A DNA stretch of 64,000 bases from Gluconacetobacter dulcium (GCF_014174165.1 NZ_JABEQN010000001.1:62001-126000); one strand, 5' to 3'; counted from the first letter of the stretch, positions 8,386 to 19,021 are shown. The notes: generated from the sequence alone by a model not told the origin. Numbers and translations: made by a program.

Positions 8386-9303
8386 ATGTCGCGCAAGGTC
8401 GCTCCGACGGTATCACGCACGATCACCCTGATGGCCCCCCTGGCGCTCCTCGCCGCCTGCGCCCCGCGTTACCCCTCGTCCCAGCCGGCCCACACGCCAT
8501 CGGCGCAATATGCCGCCGGTCAGGGCGCGCTGATGGTGGACGACCACGTCCCCGATTTCGCCAGCCGAAACTTCGAACCGTTCACCCGTCAGGACGTGGC
8601 CGCGATCGCGATGCGGGAATGGCGGCTGTTCGGCCAGCCGGTGAATGACGACGACCCCGAACAGCGCCCCGAGGCCACCAGCGCGACCGTCAAGCCGGAA
8701 CGCATGCCCGGCCTGTGGCAGCGCGTGGGCGAATATTGGTGGATCGGCCAGGACCCGGGCGAAAGCGAGGTCGCCTGGACCGGCAAGCACAATACCGAAG
8801 GCGCGATCACCAACTACGTGCATGACGGCATGTTCGCCTGGTCGGCGGCCTTCATTTCCTACGTCATGCGGGTCGCGGGCGCGAACGGCCGCTTCGCCTA
8901 TTCGCCGAATCATGCCACCTACATCAACGCCGCCGCCGCCGGCACCGAAAGCGGCGTCCGCGCCCGCGACCCGGCCTCCTACGCCCCGGCGCTGGGCGAC
9001 CTGATCTGCGTCGGGCGGGGTGCGAGCAAATCGGTCCGCTTCGCCGACCTGCCGACCCAATATGGTTTCCCGGCCCATTGCGGCATCGTCGTCGCCACCA
9101 ACCAGAACGGGCAGCCCTTCGGCCACCAGATCAGCATCATCGGCGGCAATGTCGACGACGCGGTGGCCCTCACCCACGTCCCGGTCGGCGCGGACGGCAA
9201 ACTGGCCGATCCCACCGGCCACAGCTACGATCCACGCTACCCCTGGTGCGTGGTGCTGCAAGTGCTGTACGACGCCGACGCCGAATCCGCCGACCGCCAG
9301 TAA
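8386..9303 (+). CDS. DUF2272-domain lipoprotein
   Basis: A 305-aa predicted lipoprotein: MSRKVAPT... with hydrophobic core MAPLALLAAC forming a lipobox (LAAC), so Cys-23 would be lipidated after signal peptidase II cleavage. The body carries a DUF2272 domain, seen in MFAWSAAFISYVMRVAG, SPNHATYINAA and PALGDLICVGR, an NlpC/P60/CHAP-like fold that in relatives is associated with the cell envelope. The catalytic Cys of peptidases in this fold is not evident at the WSAAF position. The ATG at 8386 is preceded by GGAGAAG. It is monocistronic and divergent from the aldo/keto reductase. Function is unproven; peptidoglycan-related activity is an inference from fold. Confidence 0.8.
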   Translation: MSRKVAPTVSRTITLMAPLALLAACAPRYPSSQPAHTPSAQYAAGQGALMVDDHVPDFASRNFEPFTRQDVAAIAMREWRLFGQPVNDDDPEQRPEATSATVKPERMPGLWQRVGEYWWIGQDPGESEVAWTGKHNTEGAITNYVHDGMFAWSAAFISYVMRVAGANGRFAYSPNHATYINAAAAGTESGVRARDPASYAPALGDLICVGRGASKSVRFADLPTQYGFPAHCGIVVATNQNGQPFGHQISIIGGNVDDAVALTHVPVGADGKLADPTGHSYDPRYPWCVVLQVLYDADAESADRQ

Positions 9304-9351
9304 GGCCGTGCGCGACCCGGCCTCAGCACCGGGTCGCCAGACCCCTTCCGC

Positions 9352-9795
9352 TCAGGGAGCGACCTGCGCGGCCGCATGCCGGATGGCGCGCGCCATCGCC
9401 TCGACCCCATTGCCGCGATTGGTCGAAAGCGCCTGCACCAGCCCCAGATCACGCAGAAAGCCGGAATCGGTCGCCAGGATTTCCTCCGCACTCCGGCCCG
9501 AATAGACCCGCAGCAGCAGCGCCACCAGCCCCGAGACGATGGCGGCATCCGACGCCCCGGCAAAGAACAGCACACCGTCACGGTCGGTCATTTCCAGCCA
9601 TACCTGGCTCTGGCAGCCCGGCACGCGATGGGCATCATTCGTCCATTCGGCGGGAAAGGGCGGCATCGTGCGGCCCAGTTCGATGATGTACTGGTAGCGT
9701 TGCATCCAGTCATCGAAGAGGTCCAGTTCCTCCCCGATCGCCGCAATCGCGGCAGCGGCGGTCGCATCCTGGGGGAGGACGAAAGGATCAGTCAT
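9352..9795 (-). CDS. sufE: SufE-family sulfur acceptor
   Basis: Cytoplasmic partner of the SufS cysteine desulfurase, which it relieves of persulfide sulfur for Fe-S cluster assembly. The 147-aa protein has the SufE layout: early helix ELDLFDDWMQRYQYIIELGR, PFPAEWT, and the active cysteine in RVPGCQSQVWL near residue 65, followed by the characteristic GASDAAIVSGLVALLLR and SGRSAEEIL. The length is standard. The start is the ATG at 9795 with AGGTAG upstream; a TTG just before it is in frame. No other suf gene is present here, so it is an orphan sufE. Confidence 0.93.
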   Translation of the reverse strand: MTDPFVLPQDATAAAAIAAIGEELDLFDDWMQRYQYIIELGRTMPPFPAEWTNDAHRVPGCQSQVWLEMTDRDGVLFFAGASDAAIVSGLVALLLRVYSGRSAEEILATDSGFLRDLGLVQALSTNRGNGVEAMARAIRHAAAQVAP

Positions 9796-9917
9796 CAAAG
9801 CTACCTGACAAGAATAAGCAAATGAACGAGCACAGACTAAAACACATCCTCACCTGCTAGAAGCCCACCCCTCCCGGCACCTGGTTTGTGGCCGGAAACG
9901 TGGGCTGGCGCGCGAGA

Positions 9918-9934
9918 GTGCCGCATAGCGGCAC
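9918..9934. repeat. small hairpin between hslU and sufE
   Basis: A 7-bp perfect stem (GTGCCGC / GCGGCAC) with a three-base loop in the 257-base gap downstream of hslU. There is no T-run on either strand, so a terminator role is not supported. Confidence 0.35.
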
Positions 9935-10052
9935 GCCCGGTGTGCGTGTCCGAGCACCGAAGCGGAGCGGCCTTACCGGCCGTGAGCATCGGAGCACAGG
10001 AAACGCGGGCCGGATCGCCGCCCGCCGCCAGCGCGCGTTTACGGCTACAAAC

Positions 10053-11372
10053 TCAGAGGATGAAGCGGCTGAGGTCGCCCTTGCTGGCCAGCGGCTCCAC
10101 CCGGTCGCGCACATCGGCGGCGGTGATCCGCACGGTCTGGCCAGAGCGATCCGCCGCCGTGAAGGACACCTCCTCCAGCAGCTTCTCCAGCACCGTCGCC
10201 AGCCGCCGCGCGCCGATATTCTCGACCCGCTCGTTGATGTCGGCGGCCAGTTCCGCCAGCGCATCCACCGCGTCGTCCGAGAAATCGAGATCCAGCCCCT
10301 CGGTCCCCAGCAGCGCCGTATATTGCTTCAGCAGCGAATGTTCCGGCTCGGTCAGGATACGCCGCAGATCCTCGCGCGTCAGCGGTGAAAGCTCCACGCG
10401 GATCGGCAACCGCCCCTGCAATTCCGGCAGCAGGTCCGACGGCTTGGCGATATGGAACGCGCCGGAGGCGATGAACAGGATATGGTCCGTCTTCACCGGC
10501 CCGTATTTGGTCGAAACCGTCGTCCCCTCGATCAGCGGCAGCAGATCGCGCTGCACCCCCTCGCGCGAGACATCTCCGCCCCGGAACCCACTTTCCGACG
10601 ACCGCGCGCACACCTTGTCGATCTCGTCGAGGAACACGATGCCATGATCCTGGGCATGCGCCACGGCCTCGCCGACCAGGGCATCGTTGTCCAGCATCTT
10701 GTCGGCTTCCTCGCGCGTCAGCGCCTCGCGCGCCGCCGCCACGGTCATCTTCCGGCGCTGCGGCACACGGTTCATCAACCCCTTCATCATGTCGGAGAAA
10801 TTGATGACGGTACCGGGCTGCATGTTGGGCATCTCGCCCATGCCCGGCCCGCTCTGGGCATCGGCGACCGAAATCTCGACCTCCTTCTCCTCCAGTTCGC
10901 CGGCACGCAGCATGCGGCGGAACTTGCCCTTGGTGTCGGCGGATGCCCCCTCGCCCACCAGCGCATCCACCAGCCGGTTCTCCGCCGCCTGCTCGGCCCG
11001 CGCCTGCACGTCGCGCCGCCGCAGGTCGCGCAGCATGTTCAGCGACACCTCAACCAGATCGCGCACGATGCTCTCCACATCGCGCCCCACATACCCGACC
11101 TCGGTAAACTTGGTCGCCTCCACCTTCAGGAACGGCGCCTGAGCCAGCCGCGCCAGCCGCCGGGCGATCTCGGTCTTACCGCAGCCGGTCGGCCCGATCA
11201 TCAGGATGTTCTTGGGCACCACCTCGTCGCGCATCCCGTCGGGCAACTGCGCCCGCCGCCAGCGATTGCGCAGCGCGATGGCCACCGCGCGCTTGGCGTC
11301 GCCCTGGCCGATGATGAAGCGATCGAGTTCCGAGACGATCTCGCGCGGGGAATGATTGGGAATATCCATCAT
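10053..11372 (-). CDS. hslU: HslU, ATPase subunit of the HslVU protease
   Basis: AAA+ unfoldase that feeds substrates to the HslV peptidase in the cytoplasm. The 439-aa protein shows the opening motif [16 protein letters not shown], Walker A in [13 protein letters not shown], the pore motif [16 protein letters not shown], a helical I-domain (about residues 110-230), Walker [13 protein letters not shown], sensor/arginine-finger region and the C-terminal end FIL that inserts into HslV. The length is typical. It starts with ATG overlapping the hslV stop (ATGA), so the two subunits are coupled. The pair sits at the 3' end of the chemosensory cluster. Confidence 0.97.
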   Translation of the reverse strand: MMDIPNHSPREIVSELDRFIIGQGDAKRAVAIALRNRWRRAQLPDGMRDEVVPKNILMIGPTGCGKTEIARRLARLAQAPFLKVEATKFTEVGYVGRDVESIVRDLVEVSLNMLRDLRRRDVQARAEQAAENRLVDALVGEGASADTKGKFRRMLRAGELEEKEVEISVADAQSGPGMGEMPNMQPGTVINFSDMMKGLMNRVPQRRKMTVAAAREALTREEADKMLDNDALVGEAVAHAQDHGIVFLDEIDKVCARSSESGFRGGDVSREGVQRDLLPLIEGTTVSTKYGPVKTDHILFIASGAFHIAKPSDLLPELQGRLPIRVELSPLTREDLRRILTEPEHSLLKQYTALLGTEGLDLDFSDDAVDALAELAADINERVENIGARRLATVLEKLLEEVSFTAADRSGQTVRITAADVRDRVEPLASKGDLSRFIL

Positions 11373-11959
11373 GCGTTCTCCCCGCCCTTCTCGCCCAGCG
11401 TCTCCAGGATCACGGAATGGTTGGTATAGACACAGATCTCGCCGGCGATCCGCATCGCCCGCCGCGCGATCTCGGCGGCCGACAGACCATCGATTTCGGC
11501 CAGCGCCCGCGCGGCCGAAAGGGCGTAATTCCCGCCCGAACCGATGGCGATGATGCCATCCTCAGGTTCCAGCACGTCGCCATTGCCGGTCAGGGTAAAG
11601 GAGCGCTCGATGTCGGCCACCGCCATCATCGCCTCCAGCCGGCGCAGATAGCGGTCGGTCCGCCAGTCCTTGGCCAGTTCGACGCAGGCGCGCTCAAGCT
11701 GGTTGGGAAAGCGCTCCAGCTTGGCCTCCAGCCGTTCCAGCAGGGTGAAGGCATCGGCGGTGGCACCGGCAAACCCGGCCAGGATGGTGCCCGCCGGCCC
11801 GATCCGCCGCACCTTGCGCGCATTGCCCTTGATGACGGTGGCGCCCAGCGTCACCTGCCCGTCACCGGCCATTGCCACCTGCGCGCCGCGTCGCACGCAC
11901 AGGATCGTCGTTCCATGCCAGCCGACTGGATCATGGGGAGTCGCGTGTAAGTTATGCAT
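11369..11959 (-). CDS. hslV: HslV, peptidase subunit of the HslVU protease
   Basis: N-terminal threonine peptidase of the HslVU protease. The 196-aa precursor begins with a short propeptide and the catalytic threonine lies in [12 protein letters not shown] (first Thr of TTIL becomes the N-terminus). Further hallmarks are [10 protein letters not shown] and [18 protein letters not shown], and [11 protein letters not shown]. Extended N-termini like this are normal in alphaproteobacteria. The ATG at 11959 lies inside the last codons of the upstream hybrid kinase gene (8-base overlap), with a weak ribosome-binding site, so translation is probably coupled to that gene or helped by an internal promoter. 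Confidence 0.97.
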   Translation of the reverse strand: MHNLHATPHDPVGWHGTTILCVRRGAQVAMAGDGQVTLGATVIKGNARKVRRIGPAGTILAGFAGATADAFTLLERLEAKLERFPNQLERACVELAKDWRTDRYLRRLEAMMAVADIERSFTLTGNGDVLEPEDGIIAIGSGGNYALSAARALAEIDGLSAAEIARRAMRIAGEICVYTNHSVILETLGEKGGENA

Positions 11960-13943
11960 GACTGAAAGAAATAGGCCGTTCGCGCCTCAGGACAAGAGCC
12001 GCCCCATCATCCACCCATCGCGCGGGCGACAGCCCCGACAATTCCGCCTGCGTGAACGGCTTGCGCAGCACCAGCGCATCCTCGGGCAGCACCGCATTGT
12101 CGGCATAGCCGGTCAGGAACAGGATACGGGTATCGGGGCACAGCGCCCCGATCCGGCGCGCCGCCTCCTCGCCGCCCATTTTCGGCATCATGACGTCCAG
12201 CACCACCAGGTCGGGCTGATGCGGCGCCATCGCGCCGATCCGCGCCAGCGCCTCGTCCCCACCCGGCGCCTCGATCGCCTCATGCCCCATGCCGCGCAGA
12301 AAACCGGCCGTCACGGTCCTGACCGTATCCTCGTCATCCACCACCAGAACCCGCAACCCCTTGCGGACCGGCCGATGCACCAGCACCTCCGGCCGATCGA
12401 GGGCCGCCGCCGGGCACCGATGGACCGGCAGGTACAGATCCACCCGCGTCCCCTGCCCCGGCGCACTGGTCACCCGCACATCGCCCCCGGCATGCCGCAC
12501 GAACCCATAGATCATCGACAGGCCGAGCCCGGTCCCCCGACCGACATCCTTGGTCGTGAAGAACGGCTCGAAGATCCGCGCCAGCGTCTCCGGCGCCATG
12601 CCGGTGCCCTGGTCGGCCACCGACACCACCACATACGCGCCTTCCGGCAGGTCATGCTGCGGCAGGTCGCCTTCCACCGCCGGCGCTTCCAGCCGCGCAA
12701 CATGCGTCGACAGCATGATCATGCCGCCATCCGGCATGGCATCGCTGGCATTCAGGCACAGATTCAGCAGCGCCAGTTCCAGTTGCCCGGCATCGGTCCG
12801 CACCATCGGCACGTCCCCGGCCGGGTCCGTCGCCTCGACCACGATCTCGACCGGCGCGCGCGACGCCGCCCCTTCGCGCCGACGCGCGGTCACCCCCTGC
12901 ACCAGCAGATCGTGCAGACCGCGCAACAGGGCATTCACATCGACCGGCTGCAGGCTCAGATCCCGTGGACGGCTGAAATTCAGCAGCCGCCGCGTCAGAT
13001 CGGCGCCGCGCCGCGCCGCGCCCATCGCATTGTCCAGCAGATGGGTCGTGCGGTCGTCCAGCCCCTCGCCCATATCGACGGCCAGTTCCAGCGAGCCCAT
13101 CACCGCCGTCAGCAGATTATTGAAATCATGGGCGATTCCGCCGGCCATGGTGCCAAGCGCCTGCATCTTCTCCGCCTGGCGCAGACGGGCTTCCATCTCC
13201 CGCTGCCGGGTGATGTCCCGATTGATCAGCACCGAATAGGCTTCGCCCCGACTGTTCACCCCCAGTTGCGCGCGGGTAAACTCCCGCCACGTCACGCTGC
13301 CGCCAGGGCCGGGCACGGACATCACTTCCTCGTCCCGCCCCTCGGCCTCCAGCCGCGCCTCGGCCGCGCGCACCGCCGGCAGCAAAGCGGGGTCGGAGAG
13401 GTCTTCCTCCCGCCGTCCAAGACAATCGGCCTCGTCCCGGCCATAGAAGGCGGCCGCCTTGCGATTGATGCGAATAAACCGCCCATCCGGGTCCTTGAAG
13501 GCCAGCCCCGCGCGCAGATTCCCCAGCAACCCCCGCAGCAGCATCCGCTCGGTCTGCAATTCGCCTTCCAGCTTGTGGCGATGCGCCGCCTGCACCACCA
13601 TCGCGCGCAGCGCATCCCCATCCCAGGGCTTGTGCGAATAGAACGAGATCCGCCCCTGGTTCAGCGCGGCGGCCACCGCGCCGATATCGGCATACCCGGT
13701 CAGCAGGATCGCCTGCGCGTCGCACAGCCCCCGCGCCCGCGCCAGCATCACGTCGCCCCCCATCTCGGGCATGCGCTGGTCCGACACGATAACGTCGACA
13801 TCGCGCCGCCCGGCCAGGATAGTCAGCGCCTCCACCGGCGAGGTGGTCGAGAGAATGGTAAAATCATCCTCCAGCAGATCGGTCAGCGCCACCAGGATCT
13901 CGGGCTCGTCATCCACCAGCAGCACGACGGGGCGATCGGTCAC
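11952..13943 (-). CDS. hybrid histidine kinase (REC-PAS-HisKA-HATPase-REC)
   Basis: A 663-aa cytoplasmic signalling protein with no membrane segment. Domains in order: receiver ([12 protein letters not shown], phospho-Asp in [10 protein letters not shown]) residues ~5-120; PAS ([20 protein letters not shown]) ~140-250; HisKA with the phospho-His in [11 protein letters not shown] ~270; HATPase with [21 protein letters not shown] and GTGLGLS ~370-510; C-terminal receiver ([10 protein letters not shown], phospho-Asp in [12 protein letters not shown]) ~540-655. The GTG at 13943 overlaps the stop of the upstream kinase (GTGA) and is preceded by GGAG. It is the last signalling gene of the Che3-like operon and likely receives or drains phosphate from the CheA/CheS-type kinases, in place of a CheY or GGDEF output. 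Confidence 0.9.
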   Translation of the reverse strand: MTDRPVVLLVDDEPEILVALTDLLEDDFTILSTTSPVEALTILAGRRDVDVIVSDQRMPEMGGDVMLARARGLCDAQAILLTGYADIGAVAAALNQGRISFYSHKPWDGDALRAMVVQAAHRHKLEGELQTERMLLRGLLGNLRAGLAFKDPDGRFIRINRKAAAFYGRDEADCLGRREEDLSDPALLPAVRAAEARLEAEGRDEEVMSVPGPGGSVTWREFTRAQLGVNSRGEAYSVLINRDITRQREMEARLRQAEKMQALGTMAGGIAHDFNNLLTAVMGSLELAVDMGEGLDDRTTHLLDNAMGAARRGADLTRRLLNFSRPRDLSLQPVDVNALLRGLHDLLVQGVTARRREGAASRAPVEIVVEATDPAGDVPMVRTDAGQLELALLNLCLNASDAMPDGGMIMLSTHVARLEAPAVEGDLPQHDLPEGAYVVVSVADQGTGMAPETLARIFEPFFTTKDVGRGTGLGLSMIYGFVRHAGGDVRVTSAPGQGTRVDLYLPVHRCPAAALDRPEVLVHRPVRKGLRVLVVDDEDTVRTVTAGFLRGMGHEAIEAPGGDEALARIGAMAPHQPDLVVLDVMMPKMGGEEAARRIGALCPDTRILFLTGYADNAVLPEDALVLRKPFTQAELSGLSPARWVDDGAALVLRRERPISFSHA

Positions 13944-15828
13944 GCCGGCATCTCCGTCACGCCACGGGCAGGCTCGGCCATCGCCTCGAAATGCGGCTGC
14001 CACGGCACCGAAATGGTAAACACGCTTCCCCGTCCTCCCTTGGCGCCCCCGGCGCCCTGCACCGCATCGGCGATCGTGATCGTCCCATGATGAGCCTGCA
14101 CCACGCTATAGGCGATGGCCAGCCCCAGCCCCGTCCCCGCCCCGACCGGCTTGGTGGTAAAGAACGGCTCGAAGATCCGTTCCTTCACCTCAGCGGGAAT
14201 GCCCGGCCCGTTATCCGTCACGATAAAGACATAGCATTGCTCGCCCGTCGCCGGACTCACCCGCAATTCGGTGACGATCCGGATCACCCCCCGCGCCGGT
14301 CCTGTGGCGTCGCCGCCCTGCCCGGCCTCCTCCAGCATGGAATGGATCGCATCGGCGGCATTGCTGATGATGTTCATCATCACCTGGTTCAGCAACGCGG
14401 ACTGGCAGTACAGGCGCTCGGGCGCGCGATAATCCCGTTCCACCACGATCAGGTTGCCGAATTTCTGCGTCAGCAGCGCCAGCACCGTCTCCAGCGCCTC
14501 GGGCACGTCGATCACCTGGAACAGCCCTTCGTCCAACCGCGAGAATTTCCGCAGGTTCAGCACCAGGTTCTGGATGCGCCGCAGCCCCAGACTCATCGAG
14601 CCGACGCGATCGCGGCATTTCATCAGCGTGGCATGCCGCTCGCCATCCGCGTCCCCGGCCATCTCGTCCTCGGCGATCACCCGCGCCAGCAGCCGCGCCA
14701 CCGTATCCTTGTGGGCCAGGATAAAGGCCAGCGGATTGTTGATCTCATGCGCGATGCCCGCCACCAATTCACCCAGCGAGGCCATCTTGGCGGTCTGCAC
14801 CAGCTTGCCCTGGGTTTCGATCAGCCGGCGGTTGGCATCGGCCAGTTCGGCATTCGCCTGTTCCAGCGCCTCGGCCAGCGAGGCTTTGGAGGCAATCGCC
14901 GCCGCCTCGGCCCGCGCGGCCTCCACCGCGATCTCGCGCGCCTGCCGGTCCAGCTCGATGCGCCGCACATCGTCCTGCAATAGCTTGCGCCGCACCAGCG
15001 CGCGAATCCGCAATGCCAGCACATCGGGCTCGATATCGTCGGCCACGATATCGTCCACCCCGGCCTCGAACGCCCGCGCAGGAAAAAACCCCCGCGCCGC
15101 GCCCGGCCCGCTCAGGCCCAGAATGCGCGGTGCCCCGCCGCCCGCCACCACCACATCCTGCCGCAGATCGTCCAGCGCCTGGCAGAAGGCGATGCCGTCG
15201 AACCGGTCGGACACCAGATCGACCACCACGCAGTCCGGCGCGCGCACGGGGTCGAACCAGTCGTCCCGCGCCATCGCGCCGGGCGACCCGATCACCGTCA
15301 CATCATGCCCGTCATTGCGCATCAGGGCCGCCAGCCCCGCCACCACGCCCGCGCGCGCGCGCCTTCCCCCCCGACGATCAGGATCCGCGCGCGACGAAAC
15401 AGCGGGCTGGCATCCGCGCGCTGCCCGCCCCCCGTACCCGCCCCCTCGCGCAGCAGCGCGCGGATGCGAAAGACGATCAGATCCGGCTCGGCCGATTTGG
15501 GCACGTAGGCGTCGGCGCCGCTCTCCAGCCCCTCGCGCTCCAGGCCCGGCTCGCCGCCCTCGGTCAGCATCAGCACCGGGATCATGCGGGTGGCGGCGCT
15601 CATGCGAAGCTGGCGCGCCATCTGCCCGCCATTCATCCCCGGCAGATGGTAATCGGCCACCACCAGATCCGTTATCCGCGTATCCAGCGTATCCAGCGCG
15701 GCCTCGCCGCTGGCCACCCGCGTCACCGCGAAGCCATGGCCTTCCAGCATCCGGCGTATCCGCAACGCCTGGGTGTCGGAATCCTCGACCAGCAGCAGCG
15801 TCGGCGGCCCTTCGGAGGCGTCGTTCAT
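13940..15828 (-). pseudogene. CheS3-like REC-REC-histidine kinase, interrupted by a frameshift
   Basis: Two frames together encode one kinase. From the ATG at 15828 the first gives a receiver (TLLLVEDSDTQ, phospho-Asp in LVVADYHLPGMNGG) and the start of a second (RARILIVGGEG), then leaves frame and stops near 15322. The other frame continues with VVAGLAALMRNDGHDV, second receiver (phospho-Asp in DCVVVDLVSDRFDG), a coiled coil rich in Ala/Glu, HisKA (GIAHEINNPLAF) and HATPase ([27 protein letters not shown]). One missing base or two extra bases explain the break. It lies between about 15350 and 15373, where a 13-base CG alternating tract adjoins a C7 run. The total span, 1889 bases, is one short of whole codons. 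REC-REC-HK is the layout of CheS3 of Rhodospirillum centenum. Disruption, slippage-switching or a sequencing error are all possible. Confidence 0.85.
15350..15372. repeat. slippage-prone tract: alternating CG (15350-15362) and C7 (15366-15372)
   Basis: A 13-base alternating CG run followed after three bases by seven consecutive C. Both lie exactly where the reading frame of the CheS3-like kinase breaks. Gain of one base in the C run, or loss of one CG unit, would restore a single open frame. Confidence 0.8.
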
Positions 15829-16916
15829 CACGCCCGCCCTTCCATCCCGACCACCGCCGGCAGGGGTACCGCGGCCGAAGCGACAGCAACCAGATGCGGC
15901 GCGATCTGCCCCAGCGGCAGGCTGATCGACACGCCACCAAGCCGCTCGGCCGCCCCCGGCATCCCATGCACGATCGACGTGCTCCGGTCCTCGGCGATGG
16001 TATATCCCCCCGCCCGGCGCAGATCGCGCAGCCCGATCGCCCCATCCTCCCCCATGCCGGTCAGCAGGACGCCGATCGCCCCGGCCCCCACCCGCGCCAT
16101 GGAGCTGAACAGGGCGGTCGCCGAAGGCCGCTGCCCGCCCACCGGCGGCGCGCTCACCAACCGGATCTCGTCGCCAGGCCCGAGCGTCAGATGCGTTTCG
16201 GCCGGCGCGACATAAACATGCCCCGGCCGCATGAGTTCCCCCTGCCGGGCCAGCCCGACCGACAGCTTCGTCTGGGTATCCAGCCAGGCGGCGAACCCTT
16301 CCATGAACCCCATGCCCATATGCTGCACCAGCAGGATCGGCCAGGGGAACGTGGCCGGCAATGCCCCCATGATATGGGCAAAGGCCTGCGGCCCGCCGGT
16401 CGAAGCCGCCATGCCGACCAGACGCGGCCGCAGGCGCGGCGGCGGCAGCACATCCCCGTCAACCGGCGCGACCGCGCCATAACGCATCCGATGCCGGATC
16501 ACCGGCACCTGGCTCATGATGTAAAGCTGGGTCGCGATCGCCGCCCCTCCGGCGGCGTCGACCGGCCAGCCGGCCGGCTTCTGCACCACCGACAGCGCAC
16601 CGGAGCGCAGCGCGTTCATCGAAATCCGCAACGCCGGATCGGTCGAGGAATCGCTGACGATCACGATCGGCGTCGGGCACTCGGCCATGATGCGCCGCGT
16701 GGCCTCCAGCCCGTCCATGCCGGGCAGCCGCACGTCCATCGAAATCACGTCGGGCCGCAGCTTCGGCACAAGGCGCAGCGCTTCCTCCGCCGTTTCCACC
16801 GCTTCCAGCAGTTCAAGCCGTGGATCGTCGCGGATCAGCCGCACCAGCACATGCCGGACCACCGCCGAATCCTCCACCACCAGCACCCGGACGCGCAGTC
16901 CGGCCCGGCCGGTCAC
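15828..16916 (-). CDS. cheB: CheB, chemoreceptor glutamate methylesterase
   Basis: Response regulator that removes methyl groups from the chemoreceptor when phosphorylated. The 362-aa protein has an N-terminal receiver (VLVVEDSAVVRHVL, phospho-Asp in VISMDVRLPGMDG) to about residue 130 and a C-terminal CheB methylesterase domain. Its catalytic Ser is in GMAASTGGPQAF near residue 172, the His in VQHMGMGFMEGF near 200 and the Asp in LTGMGEDGA near 295. It starts with GTG in a GTGA overlap with cheA and ends one base into the next start. It is the adaptation partner of the cheR at 21271-22659. Confidence 0.96.
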   Translation of the reverse strand: MTGRAGLRVRVLVVEDSAVVRHVLVRLIRDDPRLELLEAVETAEEALRLVPKLRPDVISMDVRLPGMDGLEATRRIMAECPTPIVIVSDSSTDPALRISMNALRSGALSVVQKPAGWPVDAAGGAAIATQLYIMSQVPVIRHRMRYGAVAPVDGDVLPPPRLRPRLVGMAASTGGPQAFAHIMGALPATFPWPILLVQHMGMGFMEGFAAWLDTQTKLSVGLARQGELMRPGHVYVAPAETHLTLGPGDEIRLVSAPPVGGQRPSATALFSSMARVGAGAIGVLLTGMGEDGAIGLRDLRRAGGYTIAEDRSTSIVHGMPGAAERLGGVSISLPLGQIAPHLVAVASAAVPLPAVVGMEGRA

Positions 16917-19012
16917 AATACGCCCCGGATGATGTCCAGCAATTCGCCCTGCTCGAATCCCTGCTTGGTCACATAGGCCCGGGCTCCGCCTTCCAGTCCG
17001 CGCCGTATATCGGCTTCCTCATTGCGCGAGGTCATCAGCACCACCGGAATCCGCGAAAGGCGCGGGTCGGACCTGACCGCGTCCAGCAATGCGAAACCAT
17101 CCATCCGCGGCATCTCCACGTCCGTCACAATCACGTCGATCCGGCGTGACGACCGGTGCAGCAACGACAGCGCCTCGACACCATCCGTCGCCAGCAGCAC
17201 ATCATAACCGTGGGTCTGAAGGATCGTCTTCTGGAGAGTCCGTGTGGTAATCGAATCGTCAACCACCAGAACGGTCGGCACATGCCGGGGCGCCATCCCC
17301 CCGCCCTCCGGCACCGCATCGTCGGCCCCGGCGAAATACCCGCCGGTCGCCCCCGCCTTCTGCCACCGCTCCAGCAGCGTATCGGGGCTGAGCACGAAAA
17401 CCGGCCGATCGCCGCGCGGCCAGCCGACGCCGGGGATCAATTCACTGTCCAGCCCCACCGCCTCGGCGTCGGAAATATGCAGGGTCCGCACCTCGCGCAT
17501 CCGGTCGACGGCAAACCCGCAACACCCGCCGTCCGCCATGCCCAGCACCACGACCGACAGCGCCCCGTCATGCACCGGCAACGCCGCATCCGGCTGACCG
17601 AGGAAGGCGACCAACGGCGCCACCGGCACCAGCACGGCCGCGCCGGCCCCGCCGCCCGCCACGGCCCGCCGCCGCTCCAGAGAGAAACAGGCCCGGCCAT
17701 CGACCATGCGCACATCGGCCTGCCGCACCCGCGCCAACCGCTCGATCACCCGCCCCGGCAGCCCGACCGTCATCTCCCCGGCCTCGACCACCAGCGTCGT
17801 GCGCTGCCGGCGCGAGACCGGCACGGCCATCGTCACCACCGTCCCCCACGGACTGCCCGCTTCCATGCGGACCGAGCCCTGCAAGGCCCGCGCGGCCTCC
17901 GCCACCACCGACAGGCCCATCCCCCGTCCCGCAATCCGGTCGGCCGCCGCCCTGGTGGAAAAGCCGGGCGCGAACACCATGCCCAGCAATGTCTCGGGCA
18001 GGCGCGGATCATCCGGCTGCATCAAACCCTGACGCACCGCCCGCGCGGCGATCGCCTCCAGGTCCGGCCCCCGCCCGTCATCGCTCACCGATACCAGCAG
18101 CCGCACGCCCAGCATCCGCACCGACAGCGTCAGCACCGGCTCCGCCGGCTTGCCTTCCGCCCGCCGCCGGGCCGGGCTTTCCAGCCCATGGATAATGGCA
18201 TTGCGCAGCAGATGGATCACCGGGTCGCGCAGCGCCTGCATCACCCGCCGGTCGGCCCGCACCTCCATGCCCAGCAGGCGCACCGTCACCTCGCCGCCGC
18301 CATGCTCGCGCGCGATCTGCCGAACCATGCCGGTCAACGACCCGAAAACCGTCCCGGCCGGCACCAGCGTCACCGCCCGCACCTCTTCCTCCAGCCGCAT
18401 CATGGCCCGGTCGGCCTGCCCCGCGATCCGCCCGCGCTCGCGCGACAGGGCGGACAGCGCACGGGTCAGCCGCGCCAGTTCCACCGCCGGATCGGTGGCC
18501 GGCCCCACCCGCCGCGCGGCCGTGGCGGTCAGATCCTCCAGATCCGCCCACAACCGCTCCTGCCGCTCGGCAATGCCCATCATGTCATGCACCACGCCGA
18601 CCAGCGCATCGAGGCGCGACACCGGCACCTGCACATAGCTGTCGGCCACTTCCTCGCGCGCTGGCGGGCTCGCCGAGCCCGGCTCAGGCTCGGCCGAAGG
18701 CTCCCCGACATCCTGCATGCGGGCGTCGATCTGGTCCATCGCCGCGCCGATGGCCGTCAGATCCTCCGCCGTCACCGGCTGCTGCCCGTCCAGCAGCCCG
18801 AACAGCCGGCTCTCAAGCGCGTGGGCGATGGTCTCGATATCCGCGCGCTCGACGACGCGGGCCGCCCCCTTCAGGGAATGCACGCGCCGGAAAATCTCGC
18901 TGATCCCGCGCCCATCCAGCGGGCCGGCGGCCAGAATATCCCGCACCACCCGCAGATGGTCGCGATATTCGGCATCGAAGACCGCCAGAAGTTCCTGTCG
19001 CAGAGCCTCCAC
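16913..19012 (-). CDS. cheA: CheA-type histidine kinase with C-terminal receiver (CheA-REC hybrid)
   Basis: Central kinase of the chemosensory array, 699 aa. Domains: HPt with phospho-His at about residue 45 in RRVHSLKGAARV; no CheY-binding P2; dimerisation helices ~135-230; HATPase with LLRNAIIHGLESPARR, DDGRGPD and IAGRGMGLSVV ~230-420; CheW-like domain ~425-560; then a receiver ~575-695 with VLVVDDSITTR and phospho-Asp in VIVTDVEMPRMDG. A CheA-REC fusion is typical of alternative-cellular-function systems such as Wsp, Frz and Che3. The start at 19012 follows the receptor gene by 9 bases, and the stop overlaps cheB. The receiver may act as a phosphate sink or a relay to the hybrid kinases downstream. 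Confidence 0.95.
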   Translation of the reverse strand: MEALRQELLAVFDAEYRDHLRVVRDILAAGPLDGRGISEIFRRVHSLKGAARVVERADIETIAHALESRLFGLLDGQQPVTAEDLTAIGAAMDQIDARMQDVGEPSAEPEPGSASPPAREEVADSYVQVPVSRLDALVGVVHDMMGIAERQERLWADLEDLTATAARRVGPATDPAVELARLTRALSALSRERGRIAGQADRAMMRLEEEVRAVTLVPAGTVFGSLTGMVRQIAREHGGGEVTVRLLGMEVRADRRVMQALRDPVIHLLRNAIIHGLESPARRRAEGKPAEPVLTLSVRMLGVRLLVSVSDDGRGPDLEAIAARAVRQGLMQPDDPRLPETLLGMVFAPGFSTRAAADRIAGRGMGLSVVAEAARALQGSVRMEAGSPWGTVVTMAVPVSRRQRTTLVVEAGEMTVGLPGRVIERLARVRQADVRMVDGRACFSLERRRAVAGGGAGAAVLVPVAPLVAFLGQPDAALPVHDGALSVVVLGMADGGCCGFAVDRMREVRTLHISDAEAVGLDSELIPGVGWPRGDRPVFVLSPDTLLERWQKAGATGGYFAGADDAVPEGGGMAPRHVPTVLVVDDSITTRTLQKTILQTHGYDVLLATDGVEALSLLHRSSRRIDVIVTDVEMPRMDGFALLDAVRSDPRLSRIPVVLMTSRNEEADIRRGLEGGARAYVTKQGFEQGELLDIIRGVL

Positions 19013-19021
19013 GGCCGGCCG

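Noticed and set aside
9918-9934. Hairpin as hslU terminator
   Set aside because: No T-run on the relevant strand.
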